This document shows, one piece after another, positions 11,138 to 21,525 of a stretch of DNA of 50,435 nt. The notes under the pieces are model-generated. The model did not search any database. It was not told the origin of the DNA and was given only the letters and a program-made list of their open reading frames with translations. This DNA is from Rhodospirillaceae bacterium (GTDB lineage: Bacteria; Pseudomonadota; Alphaproteobacteria; Thalassobaculales; Thalassobaculaceae), in the NCBI GenBank assembly GCA_002722775.1, contig PBMU01000104.1:1-50435 (forward strand), given 5' to 3'. Every line of letters starts with the position of its first letter. Position 1 is the first letter of the stretch. Position numbers and translations under genes: made by a program.

Positions 11138-12172
11138 ATGGCCGATAGCTCATCCAGCGGTGACATAGCATCCTTTGAAGAAATTCGCGCGCTCACCGCT
11201 GAGCTTCCGGGACCAGATCTGGACGCGGCGAGGGCAGCGGTCGAACGCGAGGCTGTCCTTATCAAACCGAATGGCGCGCTAGGGCGACTGGAGGAGTTGA
11301 GCCACTGGCTCGCGGCATGGCAGGGGCGCCACCCGCCAAGGGTAGAACATCCAAGAACCGCTGTTTTCGCGGGAAACCACGGCGTCACGGCCCGCGGCGT
11401 ATCGGCCTATCCCGGAGCCGTTACCGAGCAGATGGTGCGGAATTTTATCGCTGGAGGAGCTGCAGTGAATCAATTGTGCCACACTTTTGACGCTGATCTC
11501 CGGGTCTATGAATTAGCACTGGAGGAACCGACCCGTGACTTCACCCAGGCTGCAGCAATGGAAGAGGAGGAATGCTCGCGGGCGATGGCATACGGGATGA
11601 TGGCGGTCGAACCGGGCCTCGACGTGCTGTGCCTCGGTGAAATGGGGATCGGCAATACGACATCAGCCGCGGCGCTCTGCCTGGCGTTGTTCGGCGGCGA
11701 GGCCGAAGAATGGACCGGGACTGGGACTGGGGTATCCGGTGAAGCTCTGAAAGGTAAGATCAACACAGTGGCCACTGGTGTCTCGTATCATGCGGATAGG
11801 GCTGGTGATCCGCTAGCGATATTGGCAGCACTTGGTGGGCTTGAGTTGGCGGCGATCGCGGGCGCAGTTCTGGCGGCCCGGATGGCTCGAACGCCAGTAC
11901 TACTCGATGGTTTTGCCTGTTCGGCAGCGGCGGCAGTTCTTCACGTGTTGCATCCAGGTGCACTGGATCACTGCACCGTCGCCCATCTGTCTGTGGAGCC
12001 GGGGCACCGCCGGCTGTTGGACCGAATCAAAAAGCGCCCGCTGTTGGACTTCAATATGCGGTTAGGTGAGGGCTCCGGCGCGACGTTAGCACTGGGAATT
12101 CTTAAAGCCGCTGTCGCATGCCATTCCGGTATGGCGAGTTTTGCTGACGCTAGCGTCAGCGGGCCATCCTAA
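11138..12172 (+). CDS. cobT: nicotinate-nucleotide--dimethylbenzimidazole phosphoribosyltransferase
   Basis: KPNGALGRLEELSHWLAAWQG, FAGNHGVTARGVSAYP, GEMGIGNTTSAAAL, VEPGHRRLL. ATG at 11138 is preferred over the longer frame from 11027. Confidence 0.95.
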   Translation: MADSSSSGDIASFEEIRALTAELPGPDLDAARAAVEREAVLIKPNGALGRLEELSHWLAAWQGRHPPRVEHPRTAVFAGNHGVTARGVSAYPGAVTEQMVRNFIAGGAAVNQLCHTFDADLRVYELALEEPTRDFTQAAAMEEEECSRAMAYGMMAVEPGLDVLCLGEMGIGNTTSAAALCLALFGGEAEEWTGTGTGVSGEALKGKINTVATGVSYHADRAGDPLAILAALGGLELAAIAGAVLAARMARTPVLLDGFACSAAAAVLHVLHPGALDHCTVAHLSVEPGHRRLLDRIKKRPLLDFNMRLGEGSGATLALGILKAAVACHSGMASFADASVSGPS

Positions 12173-12597
12173 AGACTTTCTTTACAGTGATGATCTCTGC
12201 TCGAGCAATCGAAGCGCGAATTCGACCGGCAATATTAAAATCGAGAGGCTGGATATGCTGGAAAAGGCTATCGCATCGATTCACTTTACAGACTAGCATC
12301 GCAACTAATCAACAGCTGCGAGGCCGTGCCTAAGCGATTACTTAGCCTCGATTCAACTCCTATTCGTCGACGGTATGTTTCCAACAAGGTTGGCTCAATC
12401 CACCGGTTGATCACCGCCTCCTGTTCCGTTGTAGTTCGTCCGATTGGGCCCTTGCGTACTAATTACATAATCCGTTAACTATTTAATAATGATGTATGAG
12501 TCGGGATGGAAAATTACGAATTAGGGGCTATTTTCGTAGGATTGATGGCGGCAAAATTCTTGATCGCTGATGTCCTTATTTGCGACTTTAATGACTT

Positions 12598-13372
12598 TCA
12601 ATCCGAGATCTCCATGGGATCATAGGCCAGCCCAGCCGCGTTATAACCGCCGTCAACATTGAGTATCGCTCCAGTCACCCATTGGCAGTCGTCTGAGGCG
12701 AGGAAAAGAGCCGCGGCTGCAATCGCTTCGACGGTCCCATAACTGCCGGTTGGGATGCGTGAGAGGTAGTTCTGCTTGCGCGACGGGCCGTGCTGGGAGA
12801 TACCAGTTTCAATCGGCCCCGGTGCAATGGCGTTAACCATTATGCCTTTGTCCGACAATTCGACCGCTAAACCCTTGCAAACGTGCATTACGGCAGCCTT
12901 AGACGCGCCATAGATTAGACCACCCATGTTGGCTCGTTGACCGGATATTGAGCCGAGCTGAATAATTCGCCCCACCCCCCTGGTTTACCATGTGTCGCGC
13001 CGCCGCCTGCGCGGTTAGGAATGAACCCGTTAGGTTGACACGAAGAATTCGCTCCCACTCGTCCAGATTTACCTCCGGGGCGAGCTTATGCAGGCTAATA
13101 CCCGCATTGTTGACCACAATGTCGATTCGCTTGAACTGTCGCACGGTCTCCTCGACCTGGGCTTCGCAATCCGCCGGGATACCAACATCTGCCTTCATCG
13201 CAACGGCAGTACCACCAGCCGCGGTGATTGCCCTAACCGTTGCTTCAGAAGCCACAATATCGATGTCGGTGCACATCAATGAAGCGCCCTCGCCCGCGAA
13301 TTGCCGCGCGATGGCACCGCCGATCCCGCCACCCGCGCCTGTGACTAGCGCAGTCTTGCCTTGCAATCGCAT
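12598..13372 (-). pseudogene. SDR family oxidoreductase, frameshifted
   Basis: N-terminal ORF 12899-13372 (MRLQGKTALVTGAGGGIGGAIAR...NNAG...) continues in another frame as ORF 12598-12975 (GRIIQLGSISGQRANMGGLIYGASKAAV...). Removing one G from the 6-G run (plus strand CCCCCC at 12975-12980) restores MVNQGVGRIIQLGS. Confidence 0.9.
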
Positions 13373-13686
13373 GATGTATGCCCTTTCGAAGTGGGTTATG
13401 GATTTCAGCCTATAGTCGCACCTGCGGCAATGACTGATCCGGGAGTGACGGAAACTTTACGCCAAGATTCCGAAATTCAGTGAAGGTGATCGGCTGGATT
13501 TTGGGCCTTTTCATCGGAAGAGCGATCTTAAAATAGATGGCCTTCTAGCGAGCAAACACCTCTATCCCATAGTTGAGGTGCCTGGATCGGCTTTCTGATT
13601 TCGACAAATTAAAATTTAAGCCCGATGGATTTTCGACAGATCAAGGACCAAACTCGCGCAATGCGAATGATCAGGGGAGCGGGCAC

Positions 13687-15405
13687 ATGGCATTCGATTT
13701 GGTGATCAAGAACGGGACGGTGGTGGATGGCTCTGGCATGGCGCGGTATCGCGCCGATGTTGGCGTTGAGGCTGGAAAGATCACCGAGATTGGACGGATC
13801 CGGGCTCCAGCGGAACAGCAGATCGACGCCGAGGGCCAGATCGTAGCACCTGGTTTCATCGACGGGCACACACACATGGATGCTCAGGTAGCCTGGGATC
13901 CGATTGGTAGCTGCTCATGCTGGCATGGGGTCACCAGCGTGGTTATGGGCAATTGTGGTTTCGCGTTGGCACCGTGCAAGGCCGACGACAGGGAATGGTT
14001 CACCAAATGCCTGGAGGCGGTCGAAGACATCCCGACCGAGGCCATGGCCGCCGGAATTGACTGGAGCTGGGAGACCTTCCCTGAGTATCTGGCTACCGTC
14101 CAGGCTCTGCCCAAGGCTATCAATTATGCCTCCTATATCGGCCACTCAGCCTTGCGCATGTATGCCATGGGCGAACGTGCACTGAACGAGGAAGCAACCG
14201 AGGACGATATGAAATTCATGGCGGCCACTGTTCAGGACGCGCTCAAGGCCGGAGCCATCGGCCTCTCGACCTCCCGGGCGACCACACATATTCGTCCGGA
14301 TGGTGGCCCCGTGGCAAGTCGCATCGCAAATTGGCGCGAGATCGCATATTTGGTCCATGCTATGGCGGAGCTTGATACTGGTATATTTCAAATTGGCCCG
14401 GACGTTTCGGGCGGAGCGGCTCAGCGCGCCTTCATGGACGAGTTGCGGGAGATAGCGGTATCCAGTGGTCGGCCTGTCATGTTCGGTACGCTCTCAACCA
14501 CTCAAGGAGATGCGCCGAACCCCTGGCAGTACCAACTCGACTGGATGGACGAGGCAGCGGCGGCAGGCGCGCGCCCCTATGGCCAGTCCACAACGCGGTC
14601 GATTAACGCGATCTTTTCATTCAAGTCCTATCTGCCCTTTGATGTTTTACCGCGTTGGAAAGAAATACGGGAACTCTCATTTGATGAGCAAAAAGCTCGT
14701 TTTAAAGACCCGGAAATTCGCGCGGCCCTGGTGGCTGAGGAGGCCGGGATGAAGCCCAAAGGCACTGAGTTCCAAGGCGGCGGCGCGGCGACCACGGATC
14801 CGAGAAAGCCGGACTATGCTAATCTTTTCGCCATGCAGGGCGTTAAGTGGGACGATCCAAGCGTTGATGACCTCGCACAGGCCCGTAACCAGAACCCAGT
14901 CGAAGTGATGATGGATCTGATCCTAGACAACGAGAACCAGATCTTTGTCCAACCTTTGGTCAACGAAAAGCCCGGCGATGTGCTGGGTATGCTTCGCCAC
15001 CCGCGCACGCTTGCAACCTTCTCCGATTCAGGCGCTCATGTCTGCCAGGAAATGGGCTCGTCGTTACAGACTCATATGCTGAGCTATTGGGTGCGCGAGC
15101 AGCAAGCCTTCACATTGGAGGAGGCGGTGCGCATGCTAACCTTCGATAACGCCTCCGCCTGGGAGTTCAACGACCGGGGGTTGATCAGGACAGGCATGGC
15201 CGCGGACATGGTGGTCTTCGACGAAGACAAAGTGCAACCGGCGCTTCCAACGGTGGAGACTGACTTGCCTGGTGACGCTCGACGGCTGGTGCAGAAGGCC
15301 GAGGGTATATCGGCCACCATCGTCAACGGTGCGGTCACGCTGGAAGATGGCCAATCAACCGGCGCACGCCCAGGCGGTGTACTGAAGGGACCACTCGCAT
15401 CCTGA
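13687..15405 (+). CDS. N-acyl-D-amino-acid deacylase / amidohydrolase family 3
   Basis: FDLVIKNGTVVDGSGMARYRADVGVEAGKITEIGRI, APGFIDGHTHMDAQVAWDP, FSDSGAHV, and a C-terminal adenine-deaminase-like composite domain. Confidence 0.9.
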   Translation: MAFDLVIKNGTVVDGSGMARYRADVGVEAGKITEIGRIRAPAEQQIDAEGQIVAPGFIDGHTHMDAQVAWDPIGSCSCWHGVTSVVMGNCGFALAPCKADDREWFTKCLEAVEDIPTEAMAAGIDWSWETFPEYLATVQALPKAINYASYIGHSALRMYAMGERALNEEATEDDMKFMAATVQDALKAGAIGLSTSRATTHIRPDGGPVASRIANWREIAYLVHAMAELDTGIFQIGPDVSGGAAQRAFMDELREIAVSSGRPVMFGTLSTTQGDAPNPWQYQLDWMDEAAAAGARPYGQSTTRSINAIFSFKSYLPFDVLPRWKEIRELSFDEQKARFKDPEIRAALVAEEAGMKPKGTEFQGGGAATTDPRKPDYANLFAMQGVKWDDPSVDDLAQARNQNPVEVMMDLILDNENQIFVQPLVNEKPGDVLGMLRHPRTLATFSDSGAHVCQEMGSSLQTHMLSYWVREQQAFTLEEAVRMLTFDNASAWEFNDRGLIRTGMAADMVVFDEDKVQPALPTVETDLPGDARRLVQKAEGISATIVNGAVTLEDGQSTGARPGGVLKGPLAS

Positions 15406-15450
15406 GGTCCGCGATCTTGGGCTGACCCGCACAGCCAAATTGCGTTAGGC

Positions 15451-17085
15451 TTGCGGTGCAACCTACTGACGCGGCATATGAACGAAATATTTGCGTACGC
15501 GACCGGCGAAGGTTTCAGCATGCTGGAGTCGGGAAGATTCGAGGAAGCTCGCAGTGCGTTTAAAAAAGCCTGCATAGACCGACCCGGGAATTCTTTGGTT
15601 TGGTACGGCATGGGATTCGCCCAGGTTCGGGCTGGCCTGCTTGACAATCCGTCGATACCTCTTGCTCGGGCAGTGGTAGCAGCTAATCGGATGACTGCAA
15701 TCCGAGTCATATCGGAAACTCACCTAACAATCGGGCTTCTATACCGGCGTGCCGGGGATCACGCTGCGGGCCGGGACGCATATAGGCGAGCGCTGCTGGC
15801 CGAACCGTCCAACGCTCAGGCTTGGAACAATCTCGCGAATCTTTACACTGACAACTCAAAAACCTCTCTTGCTGTGGCAGCGGCCTGGCGAGCGGTACGC
15901 GCCAAACCGGATTACGCCGCGGGTTGGAACAACCTCACACGGTTACTCACGGATCAGGGCCGTTTAAGCGAAACTGTCGGCCCCCAGCGGCGGTGTCTGG
16001 TCGTCACCCCGGGTGATAGGCATGGCTGGATCAACTTCGCCATCGTGGCCAAACGCCAAAACCACTTAAATAACGCAGTCAACGGATTTGGACGTGCCGT
16101 GCTGGTGGACCCGGAAGATAGTGAAGCTCGGATGAATCTAGGTCGCAACTTGTTATTGACTGGAGATCTGGAGAAGGGTTGGTGCACGTTGGAACATGAC
16201 TGGCGCCGTCAAGGTTTTCCGCCGATGAACCGGGGTTTTTCTCTGCCAGTTTGGGATGGTGGGGCCGTGCATGGAGGACGACTGCTAGTCTGGTGCGAGG
16301 AGAAGATCGGTGAGGAGATCATGTTCGCCTCGATGTTGCCTGACGTCTATGCGCTCGCGGGCAGCCTACTTTTTCTAAGCAGTCCCCGGGTCCACCAGCT
16401 CTTTGCACGGTCGTTTCCTTATCTCGATATTATCGCCTGGGATGGGGCGGGTAGGCCACCGGCGGACCTTTCGGATGTCCGCTGCTGCTATCCACTAGAA
16501 TACGTTGGACGCCACTTGCGTCGCCAATTCAAGGAATTTCCTAAACCCCGGGCTTACCTCAGACCTTCCACGAGCATGTCGTTGGGCGCCATGTCACGCG
16601 GGCTCCTTCGCGTCGGGCTATCTTGGCATAGTACTAATCCGTTGGTAGGGATCCACCAGTCGCTGGCATTAGAGCAACTCGGCCCAATTCTTCGTATCGA
16701 GGGTGCGCGCTTTGTCGATCTGCAATATGGCAACACTAATGTGGAACGCGGGATTGCCGAGGATTGTTTTGGCGTTACCATCGATCGACCGGATAGTGTC
16801 GATCAAATTGCGGACATCGAAGGGTTCGCCGATTTCGTCGCCGGCCTGGATCTTGTGATTAGTATCTCGAACACTACGGTCCACGTCGCAGGGGCCCTTG
16901 GTGTTGAGACCTGGGTCATGCTGCCCAAGGGGCCGGGTTTACCTTGGGTCTGGTTCGAGGACCACGATGTGGCGCTCTGGTATCCAAGAACCAAGCTCTT
17001 TCGCCAAGAAACTCCCGGAGATTGGCGCCCCGTGATTGATGAGGTAGCTAAGGATCTGCGCCGGTTTGTAGCGGCTAGCGATTAA
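15451..17085 (+). CDS. TPR protein with C-terminal glycosyltransferase-9-like domain
   Basis: N-terminal TPR units (ALLAEPSNAQAWNNLANLYTDNSKTSLAV). C-terminal GLSWHSTNP...RFVDLQYGN...DLVISISNTTVHVAGALGVETWVMLPKGPGLPWVW. Confidence 0.85.
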   Translation: MRCNLLTRHMNEIFAYATGEGFSMLESGRFEEARSAFKKACIDRPGNSLVWYGMGFAQVRAGLLDNPSIPLARAVVAANRMTAIRVISETHLTIGLLYRRAGDHAAGRDAYRRALLAEPSNAQAWNNLANLYTDNSKTSLAVAAAWRAVRAKPDYAAGWNNLTRLLTDQGRLSETVGPQRRCLVVTPGDRHGWINFAIVAKRQNHLNNAVNGFGRAVLVDPEDSEARMNLGRNLLLTGDLEKGWCTLEHDWRRQGFPPMNRGFSLPVWDGGAVHGGRLLVWCEEKIGEEIMFASMLPDVYALAGSLLFLSSPRVHQLFARSFPYLDIIAWDGAGRPPADLSDVRCCYPLEYVGRHLRRQFKEFPKPRAYLRPSTSMSLGAMSRGLLRVGLSWHSTNPLVGIHQSLALEQLGPILRIEGARFVDLQYGNTNVERGIAEDCFGVTIDRPDSVDQIADIEGFADFVAGLDLVISISNTTVHVAGALGVETWVMLPKGPGLPWVWFEDHDVALWYPRTKLFRQETPGDWRPVIDEVAKDLRRFVAASD

Positions 17086-18395
17086 CTAAAAGCGAAATGT
17101 AATCCCAATGCCAGCGCGGATGCGACCACAAGGACCTTTGGTATGCCCCAATGCAGGCGGAGAAGCAGAAACCCGCTTATCGCCGCTAGGAACACGACCC
17201 TCCAGTCGAGCGTCGCAGGATCTGGCACCCAGAGTTGCAATGGCCAGACTTCGACTTGCTCGACCGAACGGAAGAAGACATGGAGCCCAAACCAAATGGC
17301 GAGATTTAGGATCACACCTACGACGGCCGCGGTGATCGCCGTCATCGCTCCCTTAAGACGCGGCCGCGCGTTGATCCATTCAATATACGGCGCGCCCGCA
17401 AAGACCCAGAGAAAGCAGGGCGCGAAGGTTGCCCAGAGCGTGATGGCGGCACCGGCGAGCCCAGCAAGCAAGGGGGTCTTTGGGTTGGACTGGTAGGCTG
17501 CTAGGTAGCCAACAAACTCGGTGACCAGTATCAATGGTCCTGGCGTGGTCTCGGCGAGCCCGAGACCCTCCATCATTTGCCCGGCGTCGAGCCAGCCATA
17601 GGCGGTCACCACGTCCTGGGTCATGTAAGCGAGCACCGCGTAGGCGCCACCGAAAGTGACTAAAGCGAGCTTGGAGAAAAACCAGGCAAGCTGAGTGAAG
17701 ATTGATGTGGACCCCAAAAAGAGGGCCAGGACAACGAGCGGGACAATCCAAATTGCGAGCCAGGTCAGAATGGTGCGCAAGGTGTCGGCAGGTCGGGTAT
17801 GTGTCGCCACGGTGTCGTCGTAGACGGTATCCTTCGAACTCGTGATGTAACCATAGAGGGCGGCTAGCAGGATTATCACCGGAAACGGTAGCGCTAGGAA
17901 GAAGATCATTATAAAGGACGCGGACGCAATCCCCCAGTGCTTGGGCCTAGCGAGGGCCCGGTTCGAGATCCTAAGAAGTGCCTCTATGACGATTACGATG
18001 ACAGCGGCCTGAATTCCGCGGAAAATCGCCTTGATCACAGGGACGTCGCCAAAAGTGGCGCAGATCATTGCTAGCGCTAGGACTATAGCAGCTCCGGGAA
18101 GCACGAAAGTGAGACCTGCTGCCAAACCGCCGGCGATGCCGTGCAGTCGCCAACCAGCATATGTTGCGATCTGCATCGCTTCTGGACCTGGTAGCAGCAT
18201 GCAAAAACTCAAGGCGTTGAGGAACTGTTGCTCGTTGAGCCATTTTTTCTCTTCGACCACAACCCTATGGAGCAAAGCTATCTGCCCTGTCGGTCCACCA
18301 AAGGATAGAAAGCCGATCCGCCCCCAAGTGAAGAGAGCCTCTCGGAATGAGGGGGTCTCCAACGCATCTCTCTGTCCAGGTGTATCTATCGCCAT
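17082..18395 (-). CDS. chrA: chromate transporter, ChrA family
   Basis: Two-domain CHR protein: FLSFGGPTGQIALLHRVVVEEKKWLNEQQFLNALSFCMLLPGPEAMQIATY and LVTFGGAYAVLAYM. Confidence 0.94.
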   Translation of the reverse strand: MAIDTPGQRDALETPSFREALFTWGRIGFLSFGGPTGQIALLHRVVVEEKKWLNEQQFLNALSFCMLLPGPEAMQIATYAGWRLHGIAGGLAAGLTFVLPGAAIVLALAMICATFGDVPVIKAIFRGIQAAVIVIVIEALLRISNRALARPKHWGIASASFIMIFFLALPFPVIILLAALYGYITSSKDTVYDDTVATHTRPADTLRTILTWLAIWIVPLVVLALFLGSTSIFTQLAWFFSKLALVTFGGAYAVLAYMTQDVVTAYGWLDAGQMMEGLGLAETTPGPLILVTEFVGYLAAYQSNPKTPLLAGLAGAAITLWATFAPCFLWVFAGAPYIEWINARPRLKGAMTAITAAVVGVILNLAIWFGLHVFFRSVEQVEVWPLQLWVPDPATLDWRVVFLAAISGFLLLRLHWGIPKVLVVASALALGLHFAFS

Positions 18396-18556
18396 AATCG
18401 TGCGTCTCGCGCATTGAGAGGGGGCCAGTAGTGGCTTACTTCCAGTCCGTCATGTGTAAGGCAGCAGAGGGCGCGACAGAACAGTATTCCCCCAACGGAT
18501 TGTGCGGGATACGAAAGCGGGGCTGTCACCATGGGACATATTGGCAAACACTCGAA

Positions 18557-20300
18557 CTATGAGGAAAATTGGATCCGATCGGCCCATTCCCGGTATTTCT
18601 CTGAGGCGCGCCGCAGTGCCTCGGTTCGGTCGAATGCACAGTCTATATCCCGGCACGGGAAAACGTTCTTGAAAAAGGCATCTCGCCCACTGGTTAGTGT
18701 CATGTAACTCGCTTCCAGTCGGATCGTGGGAATGCCACTCGCGGCTGCCACTGTGCAGATTGAGGTATCCACCGTGACCACAATGTCAAGACAAGCGATC
18801 AGCGCTGCGAGGCGTTCCAAATCGTCGCGTTGGCGATTGCTCGCAGAATCAGCTCGGGCGAGAAATAGAACTCCGAACGGTGGGTGGTGACTAGACCCGA
18901 TCGCCAGCACAGACCAACCATCAGACCGTCCCCCAGCCCGTTTAGCGAATCTTGGCACCGGGAAATCTCGTTCGCCTCCGGAAGGAGGTAGCTACCCTAC
19001 AACGCAGGACGGGCAAGACCGACTCCCAATAGGCCGGGAAGGCTACCGGACAGTAAATGCGCAGAAGGGCCCCTCTCGGCGACCAGGTAATGGTAGTTCC
19101 AGGCGCAACAACCCCAACCAGTCTCGGTAGTTGTGCGGGCGACGAATTGCGAGGCTGGAAAGCTTCGCTGGGACAGCGCAACGTTGCGAGTATCACATTC
19201 GACAATTACATCGGGGACCGTGTGGAGAAGATCTGGAAGGCAGCTTAAGAAAATGAACTCGTCTCCGACACCTTGTTCAGAACAGACTAGAACTGGTCCG
19301 CTGGGTGGGGCGCCTCGATCCCAAGCTGGTGGCGGACCATCTGGTAGGCCGGCTCGTCTCTCGCAGAGAGACCAACCCCGAGCTGTATCACCGATCGCGA
19401 AAGCGCTTTCGGACGCGACGATGGCCACCGAATCAAGCGCATCGTCGATCATTAGCGCGCGCAGTCTGGCATTACGGGACAATGCGTATCGTGAAATTCG
19501 TATCGCACAACTTGTGAAGTTGATGTGGCCCGGCAACTTTTCTGGAGCAAGAAGGACTGCGCGAACCGCGGCTTGTTTCCCAGAGGTCGTTCAAGCGTGA
19601 GGCGAGCAACCTCCAAAAAGCGATCGTCTAGCGGCGTGATGCATAGCGCGCGACGCAACGAATTGTGCGGCCTTTCACTACAACTAAGACGAACATAGGC
19701 CTCGGACATGGTGGGTTGGAGGACGGCTACCCGCAAGGAAGCGCATTCCGCTTGGTTGACAAGGCCAAGGTCGGGTAAAGCCCGAGCCTGTTCTATATGA
19801 AATCGGGCATCAATTGGCGACGATGAGCTGCACCGATCAAGAACTGCGACCGCGTCTTCCGTGCGTGTTGAGTAGCGCAATACCAAGGACAGGACTCGTC
19901 CGGCGTCTGGATTGCCGGATGTTTTTTCGAACGCTATTCGCGCAGGTTTCTCAGCTCCTTGGTGTCGACCGGCCCGAAGCAAAGCCTGAGCTATGTTGAG
20001 GGCTGGTTACAGCATGTTAGGTTGCGCTTACAACGCTGCTTGGAAAAACTTAATCGCTTCCGCATCCTCTTTCAGCGCCAGAAGGCAGGCGCCTAGATGG
20101 TTTTGGAATCCGGGGAGTCGGGTTTTGCTTTTACGGCCCGACGACGCAGTTCGACGGCCTAGGTGATACGCCCGGATTGGTGCAATGGAACGCCCATGAG
20201 GTCAAGGGTCTCGGGGTGATCCGGAACGATGCCGAGAATTTGCCGGTATTGGGCCAAGCTTCACTGAGGCGTTCAGCATCATGCAGCGCAAACCCATTTT
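18557..20300 (-). pseudogene. TPR/glycosyltransferase protein, broken by several frameshifts and stops
   Basis: Fragments in one order across frames: YRQILGIVPDHPETLDLMGVPLHQSGRIT*AVELRRRAV, then after a shift FQNHLGACLLALKEDAEAIKFFQAAL, ORF 19452-19982, ORF 18997-19536 (VLVCSEQGVGDEFIFLSCLPDL), and ORF 18557-18958 (LDIVVTVDTSICTVAAASGIPTIRLEASY...). Confidence 0.85.
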
Positions 20301-20565
20301 AGAGGACTTTAAGTACATACTGACGCGTGACGTGCGGGCGTTGGGACACCGAATAGAACTCCGGCGTGTTAACTCTGCGCACAGAGTGTATTCAGTCCGA
20401 TTGCTTTAATCCAGACGAGCGGAGATTCGGACCGTAATCGCTCTCTTGGTTTGGTAGGCAAGATATATAACTTCGCACACTAGGCCTGGATCCACACCAG
20501 TTCCACTAATCGGTCGGTACTTCATTTGGATCCAACTGTGGATATCCACTAATAGTCGAACCAAT

Positions 20566-20940
20566 CTATATGGGTCTGCTATAGACATCTTTCTCTGTTA
20601 GCATGCCATCGCGAAATGTGTACCGTTCGATCCCAACGCGCGCGAAGGTCTTCCCCGACGCGGCTTCGGTTCCGGACATTCGGTACGTCATGAAGGTAGC
20701 GTCGGGCGCGTGGTGAAACACTACGTCCTCGAAGCGGACATTTTTGAAGCGGCCACGTCGTTCATCGAAAAACGCCGCAATCCTTTCCCGCGAATCGAGA
20801 ACACGGACAGTGTCACCATCCTGGATGGTCCAAGTGAAGTCCGGTGTCACCGCCGTGTACATGAGGTCCAGGTTTTGCTTGAAGAACGCGCGACCGAAAG
20901 TCTTAAATATTACATCGCGTTCGCCGCTGCTTGGGGTCAT
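20566..20940 (-). CDS. SnoaL-like / NTF2-like protein
   Basis: MTPSSGERDVIFKTFGRAFFKQNLDLMYTAVTPDFTWTIQDGDT...RVGIERYTFRDGMLTEKDVYSRP matches the NTF2-like fold pattern. Confidence 0.8.
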   Translation of the reverse strand: MTPSSGERDVIFKTFGRAFFKQNLDLMYTAVTPDFTWTIQDGDTVRVLDSRERIAAFFDERRGRFKNVRFEDVVFHHAPDATFMTYRMSGTEAASGKTFARVGIERYTFRDGMLTEKDVYSRPI

Positions 20941-21003
20941 TTTGTCGCTCCTATGAGTTTCTCCTAGGCGATGATCACCACAAGTGATGCGAAAGGTAAA
21001 TGC

Positions 21004-21525
21004 TCACGGCTGTCGTGTGGATTCGGAGAAATGATCCAAGCCAAAATCGCTCGGCTCCGCGGTGTATTCTAGTATGCGACGTTTCCAATCCAGGTTTGAA
21101 TTCCGAGAAACCAACTCTGCGAGTATAGCCTTAGACTCACTGATTTTTCCCTGGGCCCAAAGGATTCGCGCCAGAAGGAAAAGGTCTTCGCCTAACCCTC
21201 TACCCCCGCGAAAAGCTGCACGAATGGCGATCTCTGACTCGGCGAACTGGCCGACTGCGTAAAGTGCCTCGGATAACCTTACTTTCACCAAAACATCAGA
21301 AGGGTCCACCATGGATGCACGCCTTAGGAGGGCGAGCGCTGTTTCGGGTAGCCCCAGGGGCGCGAAACACATTCCACATAGCATAAGGGATCGGGCCGAT
21401 TCTGGTGTTGCAACCGCAACCGCCTGGGCATGGTTAAGAGCATCAGGCCGTTTGCCTTTCATGGCCTGTTGAGCCGCCTCCCAGTGGTCATGGACGAAAG
21501 TGTCAAGCATGGTGGGGGCGGTCAT
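21004..21525 (-). CDS. TPR protein
   Basis: GLPETALALLRRASMVDPSDVLVKVRLSEALYAVGQFAESEIAI. ATG at 21525 overlaps the upstream gene's stop as ATGA. Confidence 0.75.
   Translation of the reverse strand: MTAPTMLDTFVHDHWEAAQQAMKGKRPDALNHAQAVAVATPESARSLMLCGMCFAPLGLPETALALLRRASMVDPSDVLVKVRLSEALYAVGQFAESEIAIRAAFRGGRGLGEDLFLLARILWAQGKISESKAILAELVSRNSNLDWKRRILEYTAEPSDFGLDHFSESTRQP

Noticed and set aside
12301-12350. Bulged hairpin CGAGG...CTAAG-CGATTA-CTTAG-CCTCG downstream of cobT as an ncRNA or terminator
   Set aside because: Six-nt bulge, no T-run and short stems; not strong enough to call without expression data.
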